Assembly (NCBI RefSeq): GCF_016919725.2
Contig: NZ_JAJERH010000027.1
Span: 1-50,902 of the forward strand
Direction: 5' to 3'
Source: Virgibacillus sp. AGTR
GTDB lineage: Bacteria > Bacillota > Bacilli > Bacillales > Amphibacillaceae
Length of the DNA: 50,902 nucleotides
The notes beneath the pieces are model-generated. The model searched no databases. It was not told the origin of the DNA and saw only the letters and a list, made by a program, of their open reading frames with translations. The position numbers and the translations under genes are program-made. Numbering within the stretch: the first letter of the stretch is position 1; each line of letters begins with the position of its first letter. This document shows positions 42,174 to 50,902 of the stretch, one piece after another.

Positions 42174-42767
42174 GTTAAATACCTCCGTATAGATTCTTGG
42201 ACTATAATACCATAAAATATTTACGTTGAATTTATAATAAAATTACAAAAGATTAACATTTCACGCATACTATATTATACAATTAAACTAGAATAATATA
42301 AATACATAAATCTAAAATATTAAAAATAATTGTCGATACTATATAAAAGCTTACCAATAAATTTATTTATAATTCAATATATTGAATCTGAAAATCTAGT
42401 TTATTTTATAGTATAGGTCATAAAACCTATTTAATTTGTCCGGGTTGTTATCTGAAAGCACTTTTTGAATTACTTTTATAATTCAAACTGATACATAAAT
42501 AATAATTAATAGTAATTTGAAAACAAAAGAATTTTTGATTTTCAGTACAATAATATAAATTCTTTCTTAAAAGGATACTTCTATTAATACCTCCAAAAAT
42601 GATATTAATTATGCTATTATTATTATTTAGAAGTAATTATTGTCGAATATTGCCAAATAATATGAAATAGTAATATCATCCTGTTTTGGGAGTTTTGATA
42701 GTACTATGGTTGGTGTTTGTGGAATTATAATTATTAAATTCAATGTTGTGGAGGTAATTAGCTTAAA
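42174..42767. other. AT-rich divergent intergenic region between tagD and tagF
   Basis: These 594 very AT-rich bases hold no supported gene. The only clear structure is an inverted repeat TTTGAATTA-CTTTTA-TAATTCAAA at 42464-42487 (perfect 9-bp arms), a candidate operator or leader hairpin. Promoters for both divergent units must lie here, but AT content makes individual boxes unreliable. Confidence 0.5.
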
Positions 42768-45572
42768 ATGAAACTACTTAATTACATTTGGGATTATTCA
42801 AATAAAAAAGAAGTCTTAATATATGAAATCTCTTATCGACAAGAGTATATTAAATTATATACTAAAATTGACTATGGAAATGACGAGCGTGAAAAGATAA
42901 AAGAAGAATTTGTGTTAGTGAAGAACAGAAATTCTAATGAAAAACATTTTTTTGAAGTAAAGGAAAAAAAATACTTTAATGGTTATGAAACTTTCGTTTT
43001 TCTTTTACCATTAAGAATTTTTGAAGGTAGTTATAATGAAGTCTGGGATCTATATTTGCTTTCTGATTCTATTACAAGTAAAGAATATATTAGAATAAAA
43101 GATATTGCAACCGAATCATTAGAAGTACCATATTATCCAGTAAATAAGAATGTCAGCCTACAACTTTTTAATACAATTAAAGGGAATCTGTCGATAAGAT
43201 CGACTTATAATAACGCTTTTGCAGAAGTACATGAATTAACAAGTGTAGATAATAATCAGTTGTTAATTTCTGGTAAAGTTTTTGATAGTGATATAGGAAC
43301 TGAGAGGTTTTTAGTTTTTGAAGATCAAGAAACTGAGCGCGATTATAAATTTAAGTTAGATATCTTAGAGAGTTCAAACTATGTTGAATTCAAACAGAAT
43401 ATTGTGTTTGATGATATTAAATCTATGGGGAATAGCGAGTTTAAGTTATATATACAAGTGGGAACAAAAAAAATTCCACTGTCAATAAATGATAAAGTGA
43501 ATTTAAAAGATTTATTTATGATAAATAATTCTTCTTTATTCGAACTCCTATTCAAAAAGTCGAATAAATCAAAACATTTATCGGTAATTTTTGTAAATCA
43601 AAAAATGCAAGTTGAAATAACAAACATATTAATTAATACAGATAATGTTTGTTTAAAAGGATATATAAACAGTAGATATGATATAAAAATAAACGGGTTG
43701 CATAGGATAAAGATAAAAAAGAGAGATTCAAATGAAATTATTGAAGATTCTATTGAAGTATACAATAATAAATTTGAATATAAATTGGAAGTAAAAAATT
43801 TAATACATAGTAATAGATTAATTAATGGAGTTTGGGATATTTATTTAATTTCCGGTGAAGAATGGATACGTTTTGTTACTAGATTAAATGGAATTGAAGA
43901 TAAACGTTCGATAGTCAATATGCCACAGATAATATCACCTAATTTACAAAATGAAAATAAAGTGGTTAAAGTTTATTATACATTATATGAAGAAGTGTCA
44001 ATATTAGTCAGAAATCATATTGTTAATAAAAAACTTCAGAGAATACTTTTTAATAAGAATGAACTAATAATAGACGGTTTACTAAATATACAGACCCCAA
44101 ATGATGAAATTCCTGAGCTTATCGAGGGGAATATAAGGTTTAAGCTTCCTTATGGTCATAAAATGAAATTACCGGTTAAAGTAAAATTAATTAAGACAGG
44201 TAGAACATTATTAGAATACAAGTATATAATATCGGCAGCAATAAACAACAGTCAGAAAGAAAATATATATCAAAATATTAATTTTGATTTATGTGAGTGT
44301 GAAATTAAATTTGGCCAAAGCAATAGCGTATTCTATTTGAATTTACTTCCATCGAAAATAGAAAGTACTTTAGAGGGTTTATTTGTTAAGAATAGTGAAC
44401 TAAGAAGATTAAGTAATTCTATTAAATTAAAATTCTATTACTTCATGAATAAAGTAGTACCCATTAATTCAAAATATGTTATTTTTCAAAGTACAACTGG
44501 TATGAATTACTCATGTAATCCTAGAGGTCTATATGAAGAAATGCTTAAACAAAGTATTGATTTCAAACCCGTATGGGTCGTGAATAAAACAAACCAAAAA
44601 ATACAAGGAAACCCCAAAATAGTGAAACCAAACACATTAAGATATTACTATTATCTAGCAATTGGAAAGTATTTCGTTAATAACGGAAATTTTCCAGACT
44701 TCTACAAAAAAAGAAAAAATACTGTTCATATTCAAACATGGCACGGCACACCTTTAAAAAAGTTGGGCTTCGATATAGACCCAAGTTCACCTTCATACAA
44801 AGAAAATACTTCTGAAAATTTAATTAGAAGAAATAAAAGGTGGGATTATTTGGTGTCCCCAAATAAATATACAGGCAATATATTACAAAGAGCATACTTA
44901 TTTAAAAATCAAATATTAAATGTTGGATATCCGAGAAATGATATCTTGTATCAAGATAAAGATTTTAAGAGTGATCAGGTGAATAAAATTAGAAGTTATT
45001 TAAATATACCAGCTAATAAGAAAATAATACTTTATGCTCCAACATGGAGGGATAATGACTTTCATAATGGTTTGTTCAATGAACCATATGAATTTAAATT
45101 TAATTTAAATGACTTTGTTGAACGCTTTGGAAATGAATATGTTCTATTAGTTCGTTTACACCCTAGAGATTCAATAAGATGTCAAATTAGGGAATATGAA
45201 AATATTATATATAATGTTTCTAACTATGATGATATTAAATTATTATATTTAATTTCTGACCTATTAATAACTGATTATTCTTCAGTTATGTTTGATTTTG
45301 CTAATACAAAAAAACCAATTATCTTTTTTGCATATGATATAAAACAATATTCCTCAGCTCTTAGAGGTTTCTATTTTAACTTACACAGAGATGCACCTGG
45401 CCCTATTGTGACTAATGGAAAAGATTTATTAGATACAATAGAGATTTCAAGATCATTACCTGAGCTTTACTTTGATAAATATGAAGAGTTTTATAATAAA
45501 TTTTGTTCTTGGGAAGATGGTTGTGCATCACAAAGAATTATTAATCAGGTATTTTATAGCTTGAAATCTTAG
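42768..45572 (+). CDS. tagF: TagF-like CDP-glycerol glycerophosphotransferase with long N-terminal region
   Basis: The 934-residue teichoic-acid polymerase-type enzyme has its catalytic GT-B domain in the last 380 residues: TWHGTPLKKLGFD (His659), ILYAPTWRDND, LLVRLHPRDS (His798) and LITDYSSVMFDFA. These are the donor and acceptor motifs of glycerol- or ribitol-phosphate polymerases. The first 550 residues match no domain I know, but VWDLYLL near residue 93 and VWDIYLI near 356 suggest a duplicated beta-rich module. GGAGG lies 12 bp from the ATG. AAA-, AAT- and ATA-rich codons make it visibly more AT-rich than genes to the left. It is followed 11 bp later by a GT4 gene. Confidence 0.9.
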   Translation: MKLLNYIWDYSNKKEVLIYEISYRQEYIKLYTKIDYGNDEREKIKEEFVLVKNRNSNEKHFFEVKEKKYFNGYETFVFLLPLRIFEGSYNEVWDLYLLSDSITSKEYIRIKDIATESLEVPYYPVNKNVSLQLFNTIKGNLSIRSTYNNAFAEVHELTSVDNNQLLISGKVFDSDIGTERFLVFEDQETERDYKFKLDILESSNYVEFKQNIVFDDIKSMGNSEFKLYIQVGTKKIPLSINDKVNLKDLFMINNSSLFELLFKKSNKSKHLSVIFVNQKMQVEITNILINTDNVCLKGYINSRYDIKINGLHRIKIKKRDSNEIIEDSIEVYNNKFEYKLEVKNLIHSNRLINGVWDIYLISGEEWIRFVTRLNGIEDKRSIVNMPQIISPNLQNENKVVKVYYTLYEEVSILVRNHIVNKKLQRILFNKNELIIDGLLNIQTPNDEIPELIEGNIRFKLPYGHKMKLPVKVKLIKTGRTLLEYKYIISAAINNSQKENIYQNINFDLCECEIKFGQSNSVFYLNLLPSKIESTLEGLFVKNSELRRLSNSIKLKFYYFMNKVVPINSKYVIFQSTTGMNYSCNPRGLYEEMLKQSIDFKPVWVVNKTNQKIQGNPKIVKPNTLRYYYYLAIGKYFVNNGNFPDFYKKRKNTVHIQTWHGTPLKKLGFDIDPSSPSYKENTSENLIRRNKRWDYLVSPNKYTGNILQRAYLFKNQILNVGYPRNDILYQDKDFKSDQVNKIRSYLNIPANKKIILYAPTWRDNDFHNGLFNEPYEFKFNLNDFVERFGNEYVLLVRLHPRDSIRCQIREYENIIYNVSNYDDIKLLYLISDLLITDYSSVMFDFANTKKPIIFFAYDIKQYSSALRGFYFNLHRDAPGPIVTNGKDLLDTIEISRSLPELYFDKYEEFYNKFCSWEDGCASQRIINQVFYSLKS

Positions 45573-45583
45573 GAGGGTTTATT

Positions 45584-46810
45584 TTGAAGATATATTTTTT
45601 AATTTTAAATGTGTATGGAATGGGTGGGACAGTAAGAACTGTTTTAAATACCGCAAATTATTTAGCTAATAAGAACTATAGTATTGAAATTATAAGTCTA
45701 TTTAGAAGGCAAAATACACCCTTTTTTCATGTGGATCCCAGAGTGAAAATAACAATACTCCACGATGTATACGCTCGTGACAGAAATCGTCAAGACATAC
45801 GCACAAAAATTGCTAACTTTTTATTGTCAAGAAAAAGTAAACTTATTCATAAAGATGAAGAATCTATAAAGCAGTTCTCATTATTAACGGATATTAAATT
45901 ATTTTTATATTTGAGGTCGATTAAAGAAGGAGTTTTAGTATCAACAAGACCCTGTTTTAACTTATTTATATCGAAGTTTGGTAGAAAGAAGATAAAATTA
46001 GTTGGACAAGAACATATTAACTTCGAAGGGCACCCAGAAGGTTTAAAAAAATCTATTAAAAAATATTATCCAAAATTAGATTATCTTATAACCCTTACGG
46101 ATAAAGATAATGAACATTATCAAAAGATATTTAATAGAAATAGTAATCTACAAATTTTAAAAATAACTAATTCAGTTTCTGCTAATCAAGAAGTATATAA
46201 ATCTTCATTAAAAGAGAAAACCGTTATAGCAGCGGGAAGACTTGATTACATTAAAGGCTATGATTTATTAATTGAAGCTTTTTCATATGTTGTTAAAAAA
46301 AATCCCGATTGGAAGTTGAAAATTTATGGTACTGGTAAAGAAAAGAATGAATTAATGAAGCTTATACAAGATAGACATTTATATAATCATGTGTTTTTAA
46401 TGGGGCCGACTAAGAATTTGAACAAAGAATTATTAAACTCTTCTATTTTTGCAGTTAGTTCACGAATTGAAGGATTTGGTTTGGTTATCGTAGAGTCAAT
46501 GCAAAGTGGTGTTCCTGTTGTTAGTTTTGACTGTCCGCATGGTCCCTCAGAAATAATTACAAATGAGGTTGATGGGATTCTTGTAGATAATGAAAATGTC
46601 TTAGGATTGGCAAACTCAATTAATCTATTAGTAGAAGATAATGAATTAAGAGGAAAAATGGGATTGCATGCTATAGAGAGTGTAAAGAGGTTTTCTATTG
46701 AATCTATAGGAGCACAATGGGATGAGTTTTTTAAAAGTATTTTTATTAATATAAATGAACAAAACCATAAAATCGATAGTAAAACATTATCGTCTAACAG
46801 TAGTAATTAA
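45584..46810 (+). CDS. GT4 glycosyltransferase (TagE-like)
   Basis: The 408-residue retaining GT-B glycosyltransferase has an N-terminal NVYGMGGTVRTVLNTANYL, VIAAGRLDYIKGYDLLIEAF near 212-231 (AAGRLDYIKGYD core), KIYGTGKEKNEL and the donor motif EGFGLVIVESMQSGVP near 295. The start is TTG at 45584 with AGGAGGG 6 bp upstream. It lies 11 bp after tagF, so a role in glucosylating the glycerol-phosphate chain (as TagE does) is plausible. Other GT4 functions in wall-polymer assembly cannot be excluded. A short inverted repeat AAGTGAAAT/ATTTCACTT at 46851-46877 follows, without a T-run. Confidence 0.88.
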   Translation: MKIYFLILNVYGMGGTVRTVLNTANYLANKNYSIEIISLFRRQNTPFFHVDPRVKITILHDVYARDRNRQDIRTKIANFLLSRKSKLIHKDEESIKQFSLLTDIKLFLYLRSIKEGVLVSTRPCFNLFISKFGRKKIKLVGQEHINFEGHPEGLKKSIKKYYPKLDYLITLTDKDNEHYQKIFNRNSNLQILKITNSVSANQEVYKSSLKEKTVIAAGRLDYIKGYDLLIEAFSYVVKKNPDWKLKIYGTGKEKNELMKLIQDRHLYNHVFLMGPTKNLNKELLNSSIFAVSSRIEGFGLVIVESMQSGVPVVSFDCPHGPSEIITNEVDGILVDNENVLGLANSINLLVEDNELRGKMGLHAIESVKRFSIESIGAQWDEFFKSIFININEQNHKIDSKTLSSNSSN

Positions 46811-46954
46811 AGAAAAATTTTATGTGAAATGGATGAATTTAAACCTACAAAAGTGAAATCTATTTTAAATTTCACTTAAGTACCATATTAATTTAATTCT
46901 GTTAATTATAAAAGTTTAATTTAGTAGTATCCAAATTTTGAAAGGGTGATTGAG

Positions 46955-49900
46955 ATGAAGAAAATTATTAATTTGTTATTATTATTATTCCTATTATACC
47001 CTTATAGTGTAGTAGCTGATGAAGCAGTAGAAAATAATGATCTTGAAAAAAATGAGGGGGACACATCAGTAAATCAAGTTAATGATGAAGGTGAATCTAT
47101 TAACCCTAAATTAGAGCAAGAGGAATCTGAAGTTAAATTAGAGATGGATAAAGAACATAGTTCTACAACTCAAAAAGCTAAAGATTCTATTAGTGATGAT
47201 AATACTGATGTGGAGAATAATGATAGCATTAATGTTCCTAAAGAAAATAATGTTATTAGTGAACTCGAAAACAAGAGTATTAGTGATACTAATAATTTTG
47301 ATACTAAAATAACAAATACTAAAAATATAAGCCTACTTGGCAAGATAATTAAGTCTAATACCAAAATCTATAATAATCCTGAAAAGGGAACTGAAGATTA
47401 TTTTAAAGCTGGCGATACTTATACGAACACAGTCTTTTATATAAAAAAACAAATGAATATTGATAAAGATGTATATTATTTAATTAGTAATCAACCAAGT
47501 AGTACTCATGGAGTAATTGGGTGGGTAAGGAAAGATCAACTTTCCACTTATACTCATACAAGCGTCGATTCTAAAAAAAAGGTGTTTTACTTAAATGGGA
47601 GAGGGGTTGCATATAATAAACCTTGGGGGGGAAGTAAGGATGTAGTATATAATTCTTCTCAACTAGATAAACTAAATGGTTACAAATTCGAAGTTAATTT
47701 AACAAATAATGTAGGTAATAATACTTGGTATAAGGGGTTACTAAATGGAAAAACAGTATGGATTCATTCGAATCATCTAACAAGATCTAGTGAAATAAGT
47801 AGATTAGGGAAATTTAAAGATGTGGATGCAAAAGTTTATTCTGCCCCGGGTAATGAACTAGATTATAACTATGCTGGGAATGAACTTATAAATAAGGTGT
47901 ATTACATAAAAGAATCTATTAATTTGAACGGTCAGCTATATTATTTAATTAGTAACCAACCCAGCAACTCTACAGGAACTATAGGATGGGTTAGAAAAAA
48001 TGATTTGCTCTCTTATACTCATGAAGGATTAGACAGCAAAGAAAAAACTTTATATTTAAAGGGAAAAGGCATAGCCTATAATAGGCCGTGGGGTGGAAAA
48101 GAAAACATAGTTTATAATATAAACGATTTAAAAAAGAGACAAGGAATGATATTTCAAGTTAACTTGACTCAAAAAGTAGGTAATAACCTATGGTATCGAG
48201 GGATACTAGAAGGGAAAACAGTATGGATTCATTCGGATCATGTAAAATCGCCTCAATCTACAAGTAAATTAGGGAAGATTAAGAGTAATAAAGAGAAAAT
48301 TTATTCTTCACCAGGTAACGAGTTAACAGCTAGTTCTGCAGGGTCAGAAAATATAAATAAAGTTTTTTATATTAAACAGCAAATTAATTTAAATGGCATT
48401 CTATATTATAATATAAGTAATTATCCAAGTATCCATAAAGGAACAATTGGTTGGGTAAAAGAGGATAGTATGCTTTCGTACACCCATGTAAATGTAGATA
48501 ACATTTCTAAAATATTCTACTTAAGCGGAAAAGGTGTTGCTTATAACAAACCATGGGGAGGCAGTCAGAATGTAATCTATGATTCTGAAGCTCTTAAAAA
48601 TATGCAAGGCTATGGACTAATTGTTAACTTGACTAATAAAGTAGGAGATAATATATGGTATAGAGCCAATCTAAAAGGTAATAGTATATGGATTCATTCA
48701 AGCCATTTAATGAATATAACTGGTAGTGCAACAAGTAGGTTAGGGAAAATTAAAAGTGAAACCGCTAAGATCTATAAGGGGTTAGGTGATGAAACAACAA
48801 CAATCAATGCTGGAAGTACGTACACCAACAAGGTTTTTTATATAAAAAGAAAAAGCCAAATAGACAACAAAATCTACTATTTGTTAAGTAATAAACCTAG
48901 TAGTACAGAAGGAACAATTGGTTGGGTAAAAAAAGAAGATGTTAATTCATATACTCATGAAGGAATTGATAATAATTCAAAGAATTTATATTTAAAAGGA
49001 ACAGGTCTAGCCTATGATCGTCCATGGGGTGGAAAAGAAAACATTATTTATAATAATACTGAAATTAATGCTATGGAAGGCTATAGTATTCAGGTTAATT
49101 TGACTCAAAAGGTTGGCAACAATATATGGTATCGGGGAATAGTTAATGGAAAAACAGTATGGATTCACTCAAGTCATGTAACTGGTACCACTGGAACCAG
49201 CACAAGTAAATTAGGGAAATTAAAGAGCGATTCTTCTAAGATTTATAAGAGGCTTGGTGACGAGTCATCAGCTATTAATTCAGGAGAGAAGTATTTAAAT
49301 AGTGTATATTACATTAAACGTCAAAGTGAAATAAATGGTGAAATTTATTACTTAATTAGTAATTTACCAAGTAGTACTAGTGGAACCATTGGATGGGTCA
49401 AACAGGATGAATTAACGTCATACAGTCACCAAAGCGTAGATAGTAATAAGAAAAAATTAACTTTAAAGGGTAAAGGAATAGCTTACAATAAACCATGGGG
49501 TGGAAGTAAAAATATAGTATTTGATTTAAAAGATATGATTAATTTGAAAGGCGAAATACTAGAAGTAACTTTAACAAATAAGGTGGGAGGTCAACTTTGG
49601 TATAAAGGGCAATTACAAGGGGAGACGGTTTGGGTACATGAATCTCATTTAGAAAAAAATACTGCAAACTATTCTTATTATGATTTAACACTAAGCGAAG
49701 CTGTCTCTATACAAATGAAGGCTACCCCAAAAACAGATAAATATGTGCATTATGTACATGGTGATTATATACAATACAATAATAAAGGTAATTACTATTA
49801 TGTTACCGCAAGTACTTTGAATGTAAGAGGTGGTCCGGGTACTAATTATTCAATAGTTGATACTTTAAATTATGGGGAGAAAGTTTCTATAAGAAAAAAA

Positions 49901-50542
49901 GTTGGAGACTGGTATAGATTATATTGGGTTAACGCTAAGGAGGAAGATGTTAGATATTATTTAGATCCGAATAACTTTATTAATGATGATGTTCAAAAAT
50001 TTCAATTCTTAGACCTATCAAGGTCCAGTGATATATCTGCTTCTGTACTAAATGATTTCTTATCGGGAAAAGGAACACTAGCCGGACAAGGGCAGGCATT
50101 TATTGATGCAAGCATAATAAATAGTATTAATGATGTCTATCTAGTATCTCATGCTATTTTAGAAACGGGTAATGGTACCTCTACTCTTGCCAGTGGTGTT
50201 AAGTATAATGGGAAAACGGTCTATAATATGTATGGAATCGGGGCATATGACAGTTGCCCGGTTGATTGTGGGGCTAAAAAGGCTTATGAAGAAGGGTGGA
50301 CTACTCCATATAAGGCCATTGTAGGAGGCGCTAAATTTATTGGACGAGATTATATTTCCTCCGGACAAAATACTTTATATAAAATGAGATGGAATCCTCT
50401 TGCTATGGATAATACAGGATCAGCAACACATCAATATGCTACGGATATTGGTTGGGCTTCAAAGCAAATTACAACTATGTATAATTTATATCAACAAATT
50501 GGTTCTTATTCTTTACATTTAGATATACCATCCTATAGATAG
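46955..50542 (+). CDS. Giant GW-repeat glucosaminidase (autolysin)
   Basis: The 1195-residue secreted protein has a signal peptide (about 1-22, cut near VVADE) and an acidic low-complexity linker (about 23-125). Five repeats of about 155 residues start near 128, 283, 438, 596 and 752. Each holds two GW/SH3-like modules, one ending GTIGWVRKD.L and one ending KTVWIHS.HL, so ten modules in all. An SH3b domain follows (about 950-1010, STLNVRGGPGTNYSIV). The C-terminal glucosaminidase domain spans about 1025-1180 (VSHAILETGNGTSTLASGV with the catalytic Glu). I start at ATG 46955, after AAAGGGTGA; an in-frame GTG 9 bp earlier is less likely. GW modules bind teichoic acids, matching the tagF-GT4 genes upstream. 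Confidence 0.93.
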   Translation: MKKIINLLLLLFLLYPYSVVADEAVENNDLEKNEGDTSVNQVNDEGESINPKLEQEESEVKLEMDKEHSSTTQKAKDSISDDNTDVENNDSINVPKENNVISELENKSISDTNNFDTKITNTKNISLLGKIIKSNTKIYNNPEKGTEDYFKAGDTYTNTVFYIKKQMNIDKDVYYLISNQPSSTHGVIGWVRKDQLSTYTHTSVDSKKKVFYLNGRGVAYNKPWGGSKDVVYNSSQLDKLNGYKFEVNLTNNVGNNTWYKGLLNGKTVWIHSNHLTRSSEISRLGKFKDVDAKVYSAPGNELDYNYAGNELINKVYYIKESINLNGQLYYLISNQPSNSTGTIGWVRKNDLLSYTHEGLDSKEKTLYLKGKGIAYNRPWGGKENIVYNINDLKKRQGMIFQVNLTQKVGNNLWYRGILEGKTVWIHSDHVKSPQSTSKLGKIKSNKEKIYSSPGNELTASSAGSENINKVFYIKQQINLNGILYYNISNYPSIHKGTIGWVKEDSMLSYTHVNVDNISKIFYLSGKGVAYNKPWGGSQNVIYDSEALKNMQGYGLIVNLTNKVGDNIWYRANLKGNSIWIHSSHLMNITGSATSRLGKIKSETAKIYKGLGDETTTINAGSTYTNKVFYIKRKSQIDNKIYYLLSNKPSSTEGTIGWVKKEDVNSYTHEGIDNNSKNLYLKGTGLAYDRPWGGKENIIYNNTEINAMEGYSIQVNLTQKVGNNIWYRGIVNGKTVWIHSSHVTGTTGTSTSKLGKLKSDSSKIYKRLGDESSAINSGEKYLNSVYYIKRQSEINGEIYYLISNLPSSTSGTIGWVKQDELTSYSHQSVDSNKKKLTLKGKGIAYNKPWGGSKNIVFDLKDMINLKGEILEVTLTNKVGGQLWYKGQLQGETVWVHESHLEKNTANYSYYDLTLSEAVSIQMKATPKTDKYVHYVHGDYIQYNNKGNYYYVTASTLNVRGGPGTNYSIVDTLNYGEKVSIRKKVGDWYRLYWVNAKEEDVRYYLDPNNFINDDVQKFQFLDLSRSSDISASVLNDFLSGKGTLAGQGQAFIDASIINSINDVYLVSHAILETGNGTSTLASGVKYNGKTVYNMYGIGAYDSCPVDCGAKKAYEEGWTTPYKAIVGGAKFIGRDYISSGQNTLYKMRWNPLAMDNTGSATHQYATDIGWASKQITTMYNLYQQIGSYSLHLDIPSYR

Positions 50543-50587
50543 TGTTTAAGGTAATAAATGAAACACCTTTAGCCGACGAGCGAGTCG

Positions 50588-50692
50588 GTACCGACCCCAG
50601 AAGTTAGAGTGAAAGATCTAATTTCTGGGGGTGTTTTTGTGGCTAAATATAGTGAAGAATTTAAAGTGAAGGTTGTCACTGAGTATATATAG
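50588..50692 (+). pseudogene. IS3-family left-end and orfA remnant, copy 3
   Basis: GGTACCGACCCC, the hairpin CCCCAGAAGTTAGA/TCTAATTTCTGGGG (50594-50630) and then GTG at 50639 open a frame MAKYSEEFKVKVVTEYI that stops at TAG. It is the same element end as at 32493 and 14004. Left of it, 50543-50587 contains only the gene's 3' flank. Confidence 0.7.
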
Positions 50693-50900
50693 ACGGAAAC
50701 CTTTCATTTCGTTCCTTAGAGAAAAAAATATCATATGGGAGCTCTGCACCAATTGTCAACAATGGTTTAGAATTCCCTTCAACGGAATCAAATTCCCTAT
50801 TATCGGAAATTTTGTCTGGCTTGTTGCCAGCCTTTTTCTTTTCCATCAGATGATAAGAGTCAGCTTTAATATTAAAGATAGTGAAATGATGGATTAGACG
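50676..50900 (-). pseudogene. IstB-like (IS21) C-terminal fragment running off the edge
   Basis: On the minus strand an open frame enters from the right edge and reads RLIHHFTIFNIKADSYHL, then MEKKKAGNKPDKI, and ends inside the IS3 remnant at 50676. The first part resembles the C-terminus of IS21-family IstB helper ATPases (DRL.HH....GDSYRL pattern). The P-loop would lie outside the window. The junction with the IS3 end suggests truncation. On the plus strand CTGGC/GCCAG followed by TTTTT (50816-50837) looks terminator-like but lies within this frame. Confidence 0.4.
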
Positions 50901-50902
50901 AT

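Noticed and set aside
47334-49665. Evenly spaced DNA repeats that might suggest CRISPR or satellite DNA
   Set aside because: They are about 460 bp long, in frame, and encode GW-type protein modules; there are no short identical repeats with unique spacers.

Overview
The window looks like the chromosome of a low-GC, Gram-positive, endospore-former-type Bacillaceae, most likely from the halotolerant Oceanobacillus/Virgibacillus side. The grounds are strong AGGAGG ribosome binding sites with several TTG and GTG starts, teichoic-acid (tag) genes, a LipM-type octanoyltransferase, an HPr-kinase homologue, and GC-rich intergenic repeats of the kind common in Bacillaceae. The genus is inference. I see no rRNA, tRNA or CRISPR.

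Region 1 (0-14 kb) is metabolism and regulation. It holds a split ThrE-type exporter pair on the minus strand; a ChbG-like deacetylase plus GntR regulator divergent from a GH4 / lactose-cellobiose-type PTS operon (probably chitobiose-like beta-glycosides); a TPP riboswitch with terminator placed ahead of lipM-lipA; a divergent HPr-kinase paralogue; an ATP-synthase-c-like membrane protein; a first tagO; and gnd.

Region 2 (14-24 kb) holds a large secreted S8 protease, a MocR-type regulator, small membrane and DinB-like proteins and an amino-acid permease. They are separated by long stretches of repeats and insertion-sequence debris.

Region 3 (24-50.5 kb) is a cell-envelope island. Two tagD-tagB cassettes bracket it. 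Between them lie a plus-strand operon (second tagO, acyltransferase, GT2, DUF2304, SMR/EamA-like protein, GT39-like transferase) and a minus-strand operon (SLH-domain glucosaminidase, tagA, flippase, DUF5693, csaB). Beyond the second cassette an AT-rich block carries a long TagF, a GT4 glycosyltransferase and a giant GW-repeat glucosaminidase. The set reads as synthesis, export, decoration and pyruvylation of secondary wall polymers, together with autolysins that bind those polymers.

Several repeat families punctuate the window: an IS200/IS605-end-like structured repeat (four copies), Bacillaceae GC-rich repeats, three left-end remnants of one IS3-family element, an IS1182-type transposase tail, and an IstB-like fragment running off the right edge. 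The observations most worth following are the TPP riboswitch over lipoate genes, the structured repeat family, a TagB paralogue with its catalytic His replaced by Tyr, and the HPr-kinase paralogue lacking its signature Glu.
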